From Prauserella alba (lineage in GTDB: Bacteria > Actinomycetota > Actinomycetes > Mycobacteriales > Pseudonocardiaceae), in contig NZ_JAMTCH010000003.1 of the NCBI RefSeq assembly GCF_024171735.1, positions 1,228,841 through 1,292,840 on the forward strand: 64,000 bases of DNA, given 5' to 3'. Shown here in pieces: positions 18,336 to 25,945 of this stretch (position 1 is the stretch's first letter; every line of letters begins with the position of its first letter). Below the pieces are notes generated by a model. It worked only from the letters and a program-made list of their open reading frames with translations, was not told where the DNA came from and made no database searches. The position numbers and the translations under genes are program-made.

Positions 18336-19124
18336 GTGCGGGTACATGTGGTCTCCGACGTACACGGCAACGCCGAGGCGCTGGCGCGCGCCGGTGACGG
18401 CGCCGACGCGCTGGTCGTGCTCGGCGACCTGATCGACTTCGTCGACTACCACGAACACGGCGGCGGCATCCTCGGTTCGCTGTTCGGCGCCGAGCACGTC
18501 GCCACGTTCGCCACGCTGCGCCGGCAGGGCCGCAGGCGGGAGATGGTCGAGCTGTCGAAACGGTTGTGGGGGAGCCTGGCGGACCCGCGGGCCGCGGTCG
18601 ACGAGGCCGTGCGTGAGCAGTACACGCGCTTGTTCGGCGCGTTGCCCGCACCGACCTACGCCATTCCCGGTAACGTCGACACGCCTGCGCTGTGGCCGGA
18701 GTTCGAGGCGCCCGGGCTGCATTTCGTCGACGGTGAGGTCCGTGACATCGGCGGGCTCCGGTTCGGGTTCGTCGGGGGCGCGGTGCTGCCCGAGAGCGCG
18801 ACGCCGCGGCGTGACCAGGCGTGGCGGCCCTATCTGCGGACCCGTGAGGAGTTCGACAAGGCCGTCGCCGGGCTGAGCGGGGTCGACGTGGTGTGCAGTC
18901 ACGTCCCGCCCGCGCTGCCCGAACTGACCTACGACGTCGTCGCGCGGCGGGGTGAGCTCGGCTCGGAGGCCCTCGCCGATCTGATCGTGCGGGAGCGGCC
19001 CCGGTGCTCGCTGTTCGGCCACGTGCACCAGCCGCTGGCCCGTGCGAAGCGGGTCGGCGTGACCGAGTGCCGCAACGTGGGACATTTCCAGCGCGACCCG
19101 CGGCCCTACGTGCTGCGATGGTGA
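18336..19124 (+). CDS. Calcineurin-like metallophosphoesterase
   Basis: 262 aa. Metal-binding motifs in order: SDVHGNAEA (DxH), VVLGDLIDF (GD), IPGNVDTP (GNxD in place of the usual GNHD), CSHVPPA and LFGHVHQPLA (GHxH). The His of the GNH(D/E) motif is replaced by Val, which may lower the phosphodiesterase activity typical of the class. Substrate unknown. It has no counterpart in the colinear mycobacterial block and appears inserted. Confidence 0.85.
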   Translation: MRVHVVSDVHGNAEALARAGDGADALVVLGDLIDFVDYHEHGGGILGSLFGAEHVATFATLRRQGRRREMVELSKRLWGSLADPRAAVDEAVREQYTRLFGALPAPTYAIPGNVDTPALWPEFEAPGLHFVDGEVRDIGGLRFGFVGGAVLPESATPRRDQAWRPYLRTREEFDKAVAGLSGVDVVCSHVPPALPELTYDVVARRGELGSEALADLIVRERPRCSLFGHVHQPLARAKRVGVTECRNVGHFQRDPRPYVLRW

Positions 19125-19151
19125 AACACTGGACCGCTACGCTCTAGCGCC

Positions 19152-19595
19152 ATGGCCGACCAGTCCACGCAGTCCATCGAGGTCGACGCCCCTCCGGAGC
19201 AGATCATGGCCGTCATCGCCGATCTGCCCGCCTATCCGGAGTGGGCCAAGGCGGTGCAGCAGACCGAGGTGCTGGGCACCGACGAACGGGGCCGGGCCAC
19301 CCAGGTGCGGTTCACGCTCGACTCGGGCCCGGTCAAAGACGTCTACACGCTCGAGTACGACTGGGCCGACGACGGGTTGTCGGTGAGCTGGCATCTGGTG
19401 AAGGGCCAGATGCAGAAGGCCCAGAACGGCCGGTACGAGCTCGAACCGCTCGGTGGCGACCGCACCAAGGTCACCTACACGCTGGCCGTCGAGCTGGCGC
19501 TGCCGATGATCGGGATGCTGCGGCGCAAGGCCGAGAAGATGATCATGGACACTGCTCTGAAGGAACTGAAGAAGCGCGTCGAGGCCGAGGGCTGA
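19152..19595 (+). CDS. SRPBCC family protein (TB16.3/Rv2185c-like)
   Basis: 147 aa. The start STQSIEVDAPPEQIMAVIADLPAYPEWAKAV is the classic START/SRPBCC N-terminus. YELEPLGGDRTKVTYTLAVEL and a C-terminal helix follow. Length and neighbours (ArsA-like ATPase 6 bp downstream) match Rv2185c (TB16.3). A lipid or hydrophobic-ligand role is inferred. A TACGCT hexamer at 19138-19143 lies eight bases before the ATG. Confidence 0.82.
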   Translation: MADQSTQSIEVDAPPEQIMAVIADLPAYPEWAKAVQQTEVLGTDERGRATQVRFTLDSGPVKDVYTLEYDWADDGLSVSWHLVKGQMQKAQNGRYELEPLGGDRTKVTYTLAVELALPMIGMLRRKAEKMIMDTALKELKKRVEAEG

Positions 19596-19600
19596 CGCAC

Positions 19601-20773
19601 GTGCGACTGCTGCTGCTGACCGGGAAGGGCGGTGTCGGCAAGACCACGTTGGCCGCCGCGACCGGTGTCGCGCTGGCGGACCGGGGCGTCGCGACGCTGG
19701 TCGTGTCGACCGATCCGGCGCACTCGCTCGCGGACGCGTTCGCGGTGCCGCTGGGGCACGAGCCGGTGGCGGTGGCCGACGGGCTGTACGGTGCTCAGCT
19801 CGACGTCCGCGGGCTGGCCGACGACGCGTGGGACGGCGTGCGCGAACAGCTGCAGGCGGCGCTGGTGCGCGGCGGCGGGCTGGACGGGCTCGCCGCCGAG
19901 GAGCTGAGTGTCGTTCCCGGCGTCGACGAGCTGCTCGCGCTCGGCGAGGTGCAGCGGCTCGCCGGGACGCGGCAGTGGGACGCCGTCGTCGTCGACTGCG
20001 GTCCGACGGCCGAGACGTTGCGCCTGCTGGCGCTGCCCGAGGCCGTCTCGGGGTATCTGACGCGCATGGCGGGTCCCGTCGCGAAGCGCTCCGGGCTGGC
20101 CCGGTCGATGACCCGGCTGGCCGACCACACCCGGTCGTTGCGCGACCTGCTGACCGATCCCGAGCGCACGAGTGTGCGGCTGGTGTTCACGCCCGAGCGG
20201 GTCGTCGTCGCCGAGACGCGGCGGACGCTCACCTCACTCGCCTTGCGCGGCATCAGGGTCGACGGGATGATCGCGAACCGCGTGATGCCGTCACCGGGCT
20301 GGTGGCGGGGCGCGGCCGCCGCGTGGGTGCGGCAGCGGCGCCGGCAGCAGGACGACGTGCTGGCGGAGCTGTCCCGATCCGGACTGGGCGATGCGGCGGA
20401 GCGGTTGCGCTCGGTCGAGTACCGCGCCGACGAACCGGTCGGCGTGGCCGCGCTGCGCGAGATCGCCACGGAGCTGTACGCCGCGTCGGACCCGCTCGGA
20501 CAGGACGCCACGGCCGGCGGGTCCACCTCGGCCGAGGCCGGCGGCCCGCTGTTGCAGATGTTCGAGGCGGGCGACGGCTATCGGCTCCGGGTGGCGGTGC
20601 CGCTGGCCAGGGACAGCGTGGTGGACCTGGCGCGGGTCGACGACGACCTCGCGATCACGGTCGACGGTGTCCGCAGGCTGATCGCGCTGCCGGAACCACT
20701 GCGCGCCTGCCGGATCACGGATGCCGAGTCCGATCCCCGCGGCGTGCTCGTGCACCTGGAGGGAATCGCGTGA
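19601..20773 (+). CDS. ArsA-like anion-transporting ATPase (Rv2184c-like)
   Basis: 390 aa. Begins MRLLLLTGKGGVGKTTLAAA, the deviant Walker A of ArsA/Get3 ATPases. DCGPTAETLRLLALPE is switch II. The C-terminal 100 residues form an alpha-crystallin-like beta domain (GYRLRVAVPLARDSVVDLARVDDDLAITVDG), as in Rv2184c. The GTG at 19601 is 5 bp after the preceding stop. It overlaps the next gene by GTGA. Whether it is a membrane-protein targeting factor or something else is unknown. Confidence 0.88.
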   Translation: MRLLLLTGKGGVGKTTLAAATGVALADRGVATLVVSTDPAHSLADAFAVPLGHEPVAVADGLYGAQLDVRGLADDAWDGVREQLQAALVRGGGLDGLAAEELSVVPGVDELLALGEVQRLAGTRQWDAVVVDCGPTAETLRLLALPEAVSGYLTRMAGPVAKRSGLARSMTRLADHTRSLRDLLTDPERTSVRLVFTPERVVVAETRRTLTSLALRGIRVDGMIANRVMPSPGWWRGAAAAWVRQRRRQQDDVLAELSRSGLGDAAERLRSVEYRADEPVGVAALREIATELYAASDPLGQDATAGGSTSAEAGGPLLQMFEAGDGYRLRVAVPLARDSVVDLARVDDDLAITVDGVRRLIALPEPLRACRITDAESDPRGVLVHLEGIA

Positions 20774-21381
20774 GCGGCACCGAAGGCCCCGCGGGGCAAC
20801 CGGGAGCCGGGGCCACGGCCGACGGCGCGCGGCTGGCTGAGGAGATCCGGCTGCTGGTCGACCTGGTCACCGAGCGGGCCGAGCCGTGGCTGCGGAGTGT
20901 GTTCGCGGCGGGACACGGCCAGGGCGATCCGGATGCCTGCGACGCGCAGCCGCCGTGGCACGGCGCGGCGCACCCGGGGCCGGAGGCAGCCGGGCACCCG
21001 GACGCGGCCGAGTCCGACGGCGCGGCCGGGGGGCAGGGCGACCGCGCATCGGCGTGTTCGTGGTGCCCGCTCTGCGCCGTCATCGCGATCGTGCGGGGCG
21101 AGACACCGGAGGTCGCCGTGCGGGTGCTCGACCAGGCCGCCGCGCTCATCGCCCTGCTCCGCGCCGTGCTCGCCGACCGGTGGCAACCGGACGAAGGCGT
21201 GCACATGCCCGGGTACCGGCCGTCCTCCCGGCCGGGTCCCGCGCCGGCGGGCTTCACCCCCACGTCCGCGTCGGTGTTCGCCGAACGGCCCGGCCGCGGC
21301 GGTAGCGGACCGGCAGGCTCGTCGCGCCGGGTTCAGCGGGTGCCCGTGCGCCCCCGTGAGAGCTGGGAACCGGGGGAGTAG
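20770..21381 (+). CDS. Hypothetical protein with Cys motif (Rv2183c position)
   Basis: 203 aa. No named domain recognised. An N-terminal helix (LAEEIRLLVDLVTERAEPWL), a disordered Gly/Pro/Asp segment, then ACSWCPLCAVIAIVRGE. That CxxCxxC cluster in front of an amphipathic helix is typical of the Rv2183c-like family next to ArsA-like ATPases. The tail is Pro/Arg-rich. GTG overlaps the ATPase stop, and glucokinase begins 4 bp after its own stop. Metal binding by the cysteines is possible but unproven. Confidence 0.75.
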   Translation: MSGTEGPAGQPGAGATADGARLAEEIRLLVDLVTERAEPWLRSVFAAGHGQGDPDACDAQPPWHGAAHPGPEAAGHPDAAESDGAAGGQGDRASACSWCPLCAVIAIVRGETPEVAVRVLDQAAALIALLRAVLADRWQPDEGVHMPGYRPSSRPGPAPAGFTPTSASVFAERPGRGGSGPAGSSRRVQRVPVRPRESWEPGE

Positions 21382-21384
21382 CGG

Positions 21385-22338
21385 GTGGCCGCGATCGGGA
21401 TCGACGTCGGCGGCACGAGCATCCGCGCCGGTGTCGTCGACGCGACCGGCGACGTGCTCGACACGGCGCGCACCGGAACTCCGCGTGACGAGCCGGCACT
21501 CGAGGAGGCGATCGCCGGTGTCGTGGCCGAACTGCGGAGCAGGCACGAGGTGGCAGCCGTCGGCCTCGCGGTGGCCGGATTCGTCGGGAGCGACCGGACG
21601 TCGGTGATGTTCGCCCCGCACCTGCCATGGCGGACCGCCACGGTGGCCGAGCGGATGAGCGCACGGCTGGGACTGCCGGTGACGCTCGAACACGACGCCA
21701 ACGCGGCGACGTTCGCCGAATACCGGTTCGGTGCGGCACGGGGCGCATCGGTCGGCGTGTTCGTCGCTGTCGGCACCGGCATCGGCGCCGGCCTGCTGCT
21801 CGGCGGCGAGCTGTTCCGTGGTGCGCACGGGGTGGCGCCCGAGCTGGGACACCTGTGCCTGGTGCCGGGTGGACGGCCGTGCCCGTGCGGCAAGTCCGGC
21901 TGCTGGGAGCGGTACTGCAGCGGGACGGCCCTGGCTGCGACGGCGATCGAACTGCTGGCCACTCACCCGGAACATTCGACGGTGCTGGCCAGGGAGGCCG
22001 CCGAGGACCCGGGGGCGCTGACGGGGCGCCGCGTCGCCGGGGCCGCGCGGGACGGCGACCCGCTGGCCCGCAAGGCGATGGCGGAGCTCGCCCGGTGGCT
22101 GGGCGAGGGACTGGCGCTCGTGGCCGACGTCTACGACCCGGAGATCGTCGTCATCGGCGGGGGCGTGTCGGCGTCGGCGCCGCTGTTCCTCGACGATGCC
22201 AGGGAGACGTACCTGCGTGCCGTGACGGGCGGCAAGCACCGTCCGCACGCGCGGATCCGGACGGCGCAGCTGGGAGACGAGGCCGCCATCGTCGGCGCCG
22301 CCACGCTCGCGGCCGAGAGCCGCGGCCCAGTGGTCTGA
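21385..22338 (+). CDS. glkA: ROK-family glucokinase
   Basis: 317 aa, the same length as streptomycete GlkA. It phosphorylates glucose to glucose 6-phosphate with ATP. N-terminal phosphate-binding IGIDVGGTSIRAGVVD; sugar-binding LEHDANAATFAEY; ROK signature with Zn ligands CPCGKSGCWE; second phosphate loop VGTGIGAG. The GTG at 21385 follows GGGGGAGTAGCG. In streptomycetes GlkA is the kinase that mediates glucose repression. Here it is tightly spaced with the upstream ATPase operon. Confidence 0.93.
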   Translation: MAAIGIDVGGTSIRAGVVDATGDVLDTARTGTPRDEPALEEAIAGVVAELRSRHEVAAVGLAVAGFVGSDRTSVMFAPHLPWRTATVAERMSARLGLPVTLEHDANAATFAEYRFGAARGASVGVFVAVGTGIGAGLLLGGELFRGAHGVAPELGHLCLVPGGRPCPCGKSGCWERYCSGTALAATAIELLATHPEHSTVLAREAAEDPGALTGRRVAGAARDGDPLARKAMAELARWLGEGLALVADVYDPEIVVIGGGVSASAPLFLDDARETYLRAVTGGKHRPHARIRTAQLGDEAAIVGAATLAAESRGPVV

Positions 22339-22375
22339 TCCTGTCGGTCACGGGCGTGTCGCGGGCGAGGCGCGC

Positions 22376-22387
22376 TAGATTCGAACG
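22376..22387 (+). promoter_or_regulatory. -10 element of leaderless Nudix gene
   Basis: TAGATT at 22376-22381, six bases before the ATG at 22388. No ribosome site precedes the ATG. Confidence 0.45.
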
Positions 22388-23281
22388 ATGCTGGTCGGCA
22401 ACGGGGACGGGTTCGTCAGCTGCGACTGCGGACGGCGCCACTGGGGACTGTTCGGAGCCGCCGGGCTGCTGCTGAGCGATCCGCACCGCGGCGTGCTGCT
22501 GCAGCACCGTGCGGGCTGGACGCACGAGGGCGGCTCGTGGGCGCTGCCGGGCGGTGCGGTGCAGCCGCACGAGACGTCGGCTCAGGCCGCCGCCAGGGAG
22601 ACGGAGGAGGAGACGGCCGTGCCCGGCGAGGCCTTCCGGGTCCTCGCCCAGCGCACCGACGAACACGGCAGCTGGCGCTACACCACGGTGCTCGCCACCA
22701 CGGTCGGCGACGCGGCGCAGCCGCGAGTGACCAACGCCGAGAGCACGGCCCTGCGCTGGGTCCCGCCCGCCGACGTGGCGGACTATCCGTTGCACAGCGG
22801 GTTCGCCGCGGCCTGGCCGGAGCTGCGCGGTCAGCTCGACCGACGGCTCGTGCTGCTGGTCGACGCCGACACGGTGCTCGGTGCCCAGCCCGGCGGGCGG
22901 GACGCCCGGGCCGGGGCGGTCGCGCGGCTGCGGGACCGGCTGGCCGTGCTCGCCGGAGTCGGCGTCGCCGCGGGCGACCTGGGCCTCGGCGCGGTGGCCG
23001 GTGCCGCGCACTGGACGTGGTGGCCGCACGTGGTACTGGTCGCCGGCGGCCCCGCCGCGGGGAGCGGATCCGGCGCCGGCGTCGGCGTCGAGAAGGCGGA
23101 GACCGGCGGCAGCGGGGACGGCCGGCTCGTGACGGTCGTTCCCGGCACGCGGCCGGCCGAGCCCGGCGATCATCTCGTCGCGGTCACGACCGACGACGGG
23201 CGACGCGGGCAGCTCGGCGCCGACGCGGTCATGGCCCCGGAAGCGCTGTGGCGGCTGCTCGACGCCTGCACACCGGGGTGA
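22388..23281 (+). CDS. Nudix hydrolase
   Basis: 297 aa. An N-terminal Cys-containing stretch (SCDCGRRHWG) is followed by a Nudix fold. The Nudix box starts GGAVQPHE and continues AARETEEETAV; the usual Gly after EExxE is Ala. The C-terminal half (from about residue 150) is an extra alpha/beta domain of unknown role, so the protein is about twice the size of a simple Nudix enzyme. Hydrolysis of a nucleoside-diphosphate-linked substrate is expected; the substrate is unknown. Confidence 0.85.
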   Translation: MLVGNGDGFVSCDCGRRHWGLFGAAGLLLSDPHRGVLLQHRAGWTHEGGSWALPGGAVQPHETSAQAAARETEEETAVPGEAFRVLAQRTDEHGSWRYTTVLATTVGDAAQPRVTNAESTALRWVPPADVADYPLHSGFAAAWPELRGQLDRRLVLLVDADTVLGAQPGGRDARAGAVARLRDRLAVLAGVGVAAGDLGLGAVAGAAHWTWWPHVVLVAGGPAAGSGSGAGVGVEKAETGGSGDGRLVTVVPGTRPAEPGDHLVAVTTDDGRRGQLGADAVMAPEALWRLLDACTPG

Positions 23282-23329
23282 GCACCCAGCCACGGCCAGT
23301 CTCATACCCCGGGTCACGCGCCGCGGTCG

Positions 23330-23369
23330 CGGCCCACAGCCCAGCATCCACGGCCCACAGCCCAGCATC
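23330..23369. repeat. 19-bp tandem direct repeat, two copies
   Basis: CGGCCCACAGCCCAGCATC at 23330-23348 and again at 23351-23369, a 21-bp period, in the gap between the convergent Nudix and membrane-protein genes. Likely slippage or duplication. Confidence 0.7.
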
Positions 23370-23396
23370 ATCAGGCCGGCGACGGACTCCGCACGG

Positions 23397-24002
23397 TCAG
23401 ACCTGGGCCCCGTTGGTCGGGTCGGCACCGTCCGGCGGGCCCTGCCGGACGCGCAACAGCAGCAGCGCGATCCCCGCCGCGAGCGCGAGCATGCCGAGCG
23501 GCGTCGCCACCGCTCCGGACAGGCCGACGATCGACGGCGCGATCAGCAGCAGCAGTCCGAGTACCAGCAGAACCAGCACGACCACGGCGCCCTTGCGCGG
23601 TTTCGGCAGCGGCGGCGGTTCCGGTGGGACGAAGTGGTCGTCGGGATCGTCGTCGTCGCCCGGTGCCGGGCCGAACAACGTCTCGTCCCACGCGATCGGG
23701 CTGTCCCGCCACCCGTCACCGCGCGAGCCCGGCGCGGCCGCCGCCGGACCGCGGCCGTCGTCGTCGCCGTCGCGGCCCTCGGGATCGGGGTCGGGGCGCT
23801 CCGCGAGCGCGCCGCCACCCCGGTCGTCCCCGCCGGGTCCGTCGAACCCCTGCCCGTCGGACCCCTGCCTATCGAAATCCTGCTTGTCGAACCGCTGCTC
23901 GTCGAAACCCGGTTCGTCGAAACCCTGCGCACGGAGGTCCGCGACGATCTCCTCGAACGTCGCGTCGACGTTCTCCGGTCCGTCGGAGCCTGGTCTGCTC
24001 AC
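23397..24002 (-). CDS. Hypothetical membrane protein with acidic N-terminus
   Basis: 201 aa. Residues 1-120 are acidic, with a run of short repeats of the type GFDEPGFDEQRFDKQDFD, then Asp/Gly-rich. A Pro-rich stretch follows, then two hydrophobic helices (VVVLVLLVLGLLLLIAPSIVG and PLGMLALAAGIALLLLRV). The open frame runs farther up, but the GTG at 24002 overlaps the stop of the upstream 78-aa gene (GTGA). No family assigned. Probably a membrane-anchored protein with a disordered cytosolic tail. Confidence 0.7.
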   Translation of the reverse strand: MSRPGSDGPENVDATFEEIVADLRAQGFDEPGFDEQRFDKQDFDRQGSDGQGFDGPGGDDRGGGALAERPDPDPEGRDGDDDGRGPAAAAPGSRGDGWRDSPIAWDETLFGPAPGDDDDPDDHFVPPEPPPLPKPRKGAVVVLVLLVLGLLLLIAPSIVGLSGAVATPLGMLALAAGIALLLLRVRQGPPDGADPTNGAQV

Positions 24003-24235
24003 TTGGTCCCCACCTGCCTGACCGCGGCCGCGAACGCGCTGCCGCGTTCGAAGAGAAGCGGCGCGTCGCCATCGAGGGTGGCGACGCGAAAGCCGTTGTG
24101 CAAGGCGACGTCGGAAGCCCATGCCGGATCGGTACCGACGCCGGCCCGAGGTCCGGTGAACCCGGGAGACCACGGCACCCCGGTGCGTCCGGCCCTGGGG
24201 TTCCGGCACGGTTCGGCGGCGGCAAACACGGGCAT
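23999..24235 (-). CDS. Small hypothetical protein, 78 aa
   Basis: Starts MPVFAAAEPCR and ends GSAFAAAVRQVGTK. AAGGGA lies 8 bp before the ATG at 24235; a longer frame to 24283 has no ribosome site. It is coupled to the following membrane-protein gene by a GTGA overlap. WASDVALHNGFRVATLDGDAPLLFERGSAF looks like a compact alpha/beta domain. No known family. Coding is supported by the overlap and ribosome site. Confidence 0.55.
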   Translation of the reverse strand: MPVFAAAEPCRNPRAGRTGVPWSPGFTGPRAGVGTDPAWASDVALHNGFRVATLDGDAPLLFERGSAFAAAVRQVGTK

Positions 24236-24463
24236 ACCGCAGGTCCCTTCGTCGCCACGGGTGATCGGGTGCCATCGTCGCACGGCGGCCCGGCGCGCGG
24301 GCCGGAAGCGCCGTCACTCCCCGCCGGTGGGGAGAGCCGATGGTCGCGGTGCCGCGGCCGGTGTGAGATAGATGGTGGTTACGACCCCGCGGTTGTGGCG
24401 GTGCACACGGCGTTCGTACTGTGATCGTTTCGGTTGGGTGCGGAGATGAGGAGGCGCGGCCCG

Positions 24464-25240
24464 GTGGTGTATCGGCTGCTCAAATACGTGTTGCTCGGCC
24501 CGCTGCTGCGGCTGCTGTGGCCGACGAAGGTCACCGGCACGGAGAACATCCCGGCCGAGGGCGGCGCCATCATCGCCAGCAACCACCTCGCCGTGGCCGA
24601 TTCCTTCTTCATGCCGGTGCACGTGCGCAGGCGCGTGACGTTCCCCGCCAAGCAGGAGTACTTCACCACGCCCGGCCTCAAGGGGCGCCTCCAGAAGTGG
24701 TTCTTCACCGCGTCCGGGCAGTTCCCGATCGACCGGTCCGGCGCCTCGGCCGCACAGGCCGCGCTCGACACGGGCGTCCGGCTGCTCGCCGAGGGACGGC
24801 TGCTCGGGATCTACCCGGAGGGCACCCGCTCTCCCGACGGGCGGCTGTACAAGGGCAAGACCGGCGTCGCCCGCATCGCACTCGAGGCGCAGGTGCCGGT
24901 CATCCCCGTCGCCATGATCGGCACCGACAAGGTCAACCCCATCGGCTCGAGGATGTGGTGGCCGCGCAGGCTCGAGATCCGGTTCGGGGAGCCGCTCGAC
25001 TTCTCACGCTACGAGGGACTCGCGGGTGACCGGTTCGTCGAACGGTCGATCGCCGACGAGATCATGTACGCGCTGATGGAGCTGTCCGGCCAGGAGTACG
25101 TCGACGTCTACGCCGCCAAGGCCAAGGAGGAACTGGGTGAGGCGGTGCCGCTGCACCCGCAGGCGGGCGACGTCGGCGGACGGGGCCGGTCGCGTGCCGA
25201 CGCGGCCTCGCCGCGGATGTCGGAGAGCCGCGCCGGCTGA
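24464..25240 (+). CDS. 1-acyl-sn-glycerol-3-phosphate acyltransferase (PlsC family)
   Basis: 258 aa. Adds an acyl chain to lysophosphatidate or a related acceptor. Motif I NHLAVADS (HX4D), motif III YPEGTRSPDG and motif IV VPVIPVAMIG are present. The GTG at 24464 follows AGGAGG at 24449-24454 (9-bp spacing). An ATG at 24446 would add six residues. An N-terminal hydrophobic helix (LLKYVLLGPLLRLLW) anchors it to the membrane. Homologue of Rv2182c in the same gene neighbourhood. The end of the gene lies in a 17-bp tandem repeat. Confidence 0.92.
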   Translation: MVYRLLKYVLLGPLLRLLWPTKVTGTENIPAEGGAIIASNHLAVADSFFMPVHVRRRVTFPAKQEYFTTPGLKGRLQKWFFTASGQFPIDRSGASAAQAALDTGVRLLAEGRLLGIYPEGTRSPDGRLYKGKTGVARIALEAQVPVIPVAMIGTDKVNPIGSRMWWPRRLEIRFGEPLDFSRYEGLAGDRFVERSIADEIMYALMELSGQEYVDVYAAKAKEELGEAVPLHPQAGDVGGRGRSRADAASPRMSESRAG

Positions 25241-25285
25241 GCACCTGCGCCGGCTGAGCACCTGCGCCGGCTGAGCACCTGCGCC
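25231..25285. repeat. 17-bp tandem repeat spanning a stop codon
   Basis: Three head-to-tail copies of CGCCGGCTGAGCACCTG at 25231-25247, 25248-25264 and 25265-25281, plus a partial fourth (CGCCG). The acyltransferase TGA (25238-25240) lies within the first copy. A slippage-type repeat; 17 is not a multiple of 3, so copy number changes shift any read-through frame. Confidence 0.85.
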
Positions 25286-25377
25286 GCAGGGGAGGCACGC
25301 CCGGCGCCGCACGGAGCGGCCCCGGTACGGCGCGGACCGCTCCCGGACCGGCTCACGCGTCCCAACGAGCCGCCCGT

Positions 25378-25389
25378 TACGGTGCTGCG
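25378..25389 (+). promoter_or_regulatory. -10 element of leaderless RNase AS gene
   Basis: TACGGT at 25378-25383, six bases before the GTG at 25390; no ribosome site. Confidence 0.45.
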
Positions 25390-25890
25390 GTGCGATTCTT
25401 CTACGACACCGAATTCATCGAGGACGGCGTGACCATCGACCTGGTGTCGATCGGTGTGGTGGACGAATCCGGACGCAGCTTCTACGCGGTCTCGACCGAG
25501 TTCGACCCGGACAAGGCCGGCAAGTGGGTCCGCGAGAACGTGCTGGACAAGCTGCCGTCACCCGCGGACAAGGCCTGGCGCAGCCGCGACCGCATCCGGG
25601 AGGACCTGCTCGAGTTCTTCGGCAAGCCGTCGGACGGTATCGAGCTGTGGGCCTGGTACGCCGCCTACGACCACGTGGCGCTGGCCCAGCTGTGGGGCGC
25701 GATGCCCACGTTGCCGCGGCAACTGCCCCGGTTCACGCGGGACCTGCGCCAGCGCTGGGAGGACGTCGGCAAGCCAACGCTGCCCAAGCAACCGGCCGAC
25801 GCCCACGACGCGCTCGCCGACGCTCGGCACAACCTCGAGCGGTGGAAGGTCATCGAACAGGTGCGCCTGCGCTCCGGCTTCGCCGGTTGA
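25390..25890 (+). CDS. Polyadenylate-specific 3'-exoribonuclease AS
   Basis: 166 aa DEDD-superfamily exoribonuclease, homologue of M. tuberculosis Rv2179c (RNase AS), which degrades adenylate-containing RNA. First motif RFFYDTEFIEDG (D6, E8); second YAAYDHVALAQLWG; third HDALADARHNLERW with the catalytic His and Asp. Length equals the family norm. Shortly downstream is a DAHP synthase gene in the opposite direction; in M. tuberculosis the neighbour is also a DAHP synthase, but class II and codirectional. Confidence 0.92.
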   Translation: MRFFYDTEFIEDGVTIDLVSIGVVDESGRSFYAVSTEFDPDKAGKWVRENVLDKLPSPADKAWRSRDRIREDLLEFFGKPSDGIELWAWYAAYDHVALAQLWGAMPTLPRQLPRFTRDLRQRWEDVGKPTLPKQPADAHDALADARHNLERWKVIEQVRLRSGFAG

Positions 25891-25920
25891 CCGGGCGCGG
25901 GGGACATCGCCCGCGCCCGG
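25891..25920. terminator. Bidirectional hairpin terminator
   Basis: 11-bp perfect stem: 25891-25901 (CCGGGCGCGGG) with 25910-25920, 8-nt loop. It starts directly after the RNase AS stop and lies 26 bp beyond the convergent DAHP synthase stop. Confidence 0.75.
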
Positions 25921-25945
25921 CCGTTCCGGCCTGCCTGCGAGCCGG

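Noticed and set aside
22371-22387. tRNA T-loop-like ATTCGAAC
   Set aside because: No acceptor, D or anticodon stems can be drawn around it; it overlaps a leaderless -10 and a start codon.
25231-25285. CRISPR-like array
   Set aside because: Three units directly abut, with no spacers and no cas genes nearby; a simple tandem repeat.
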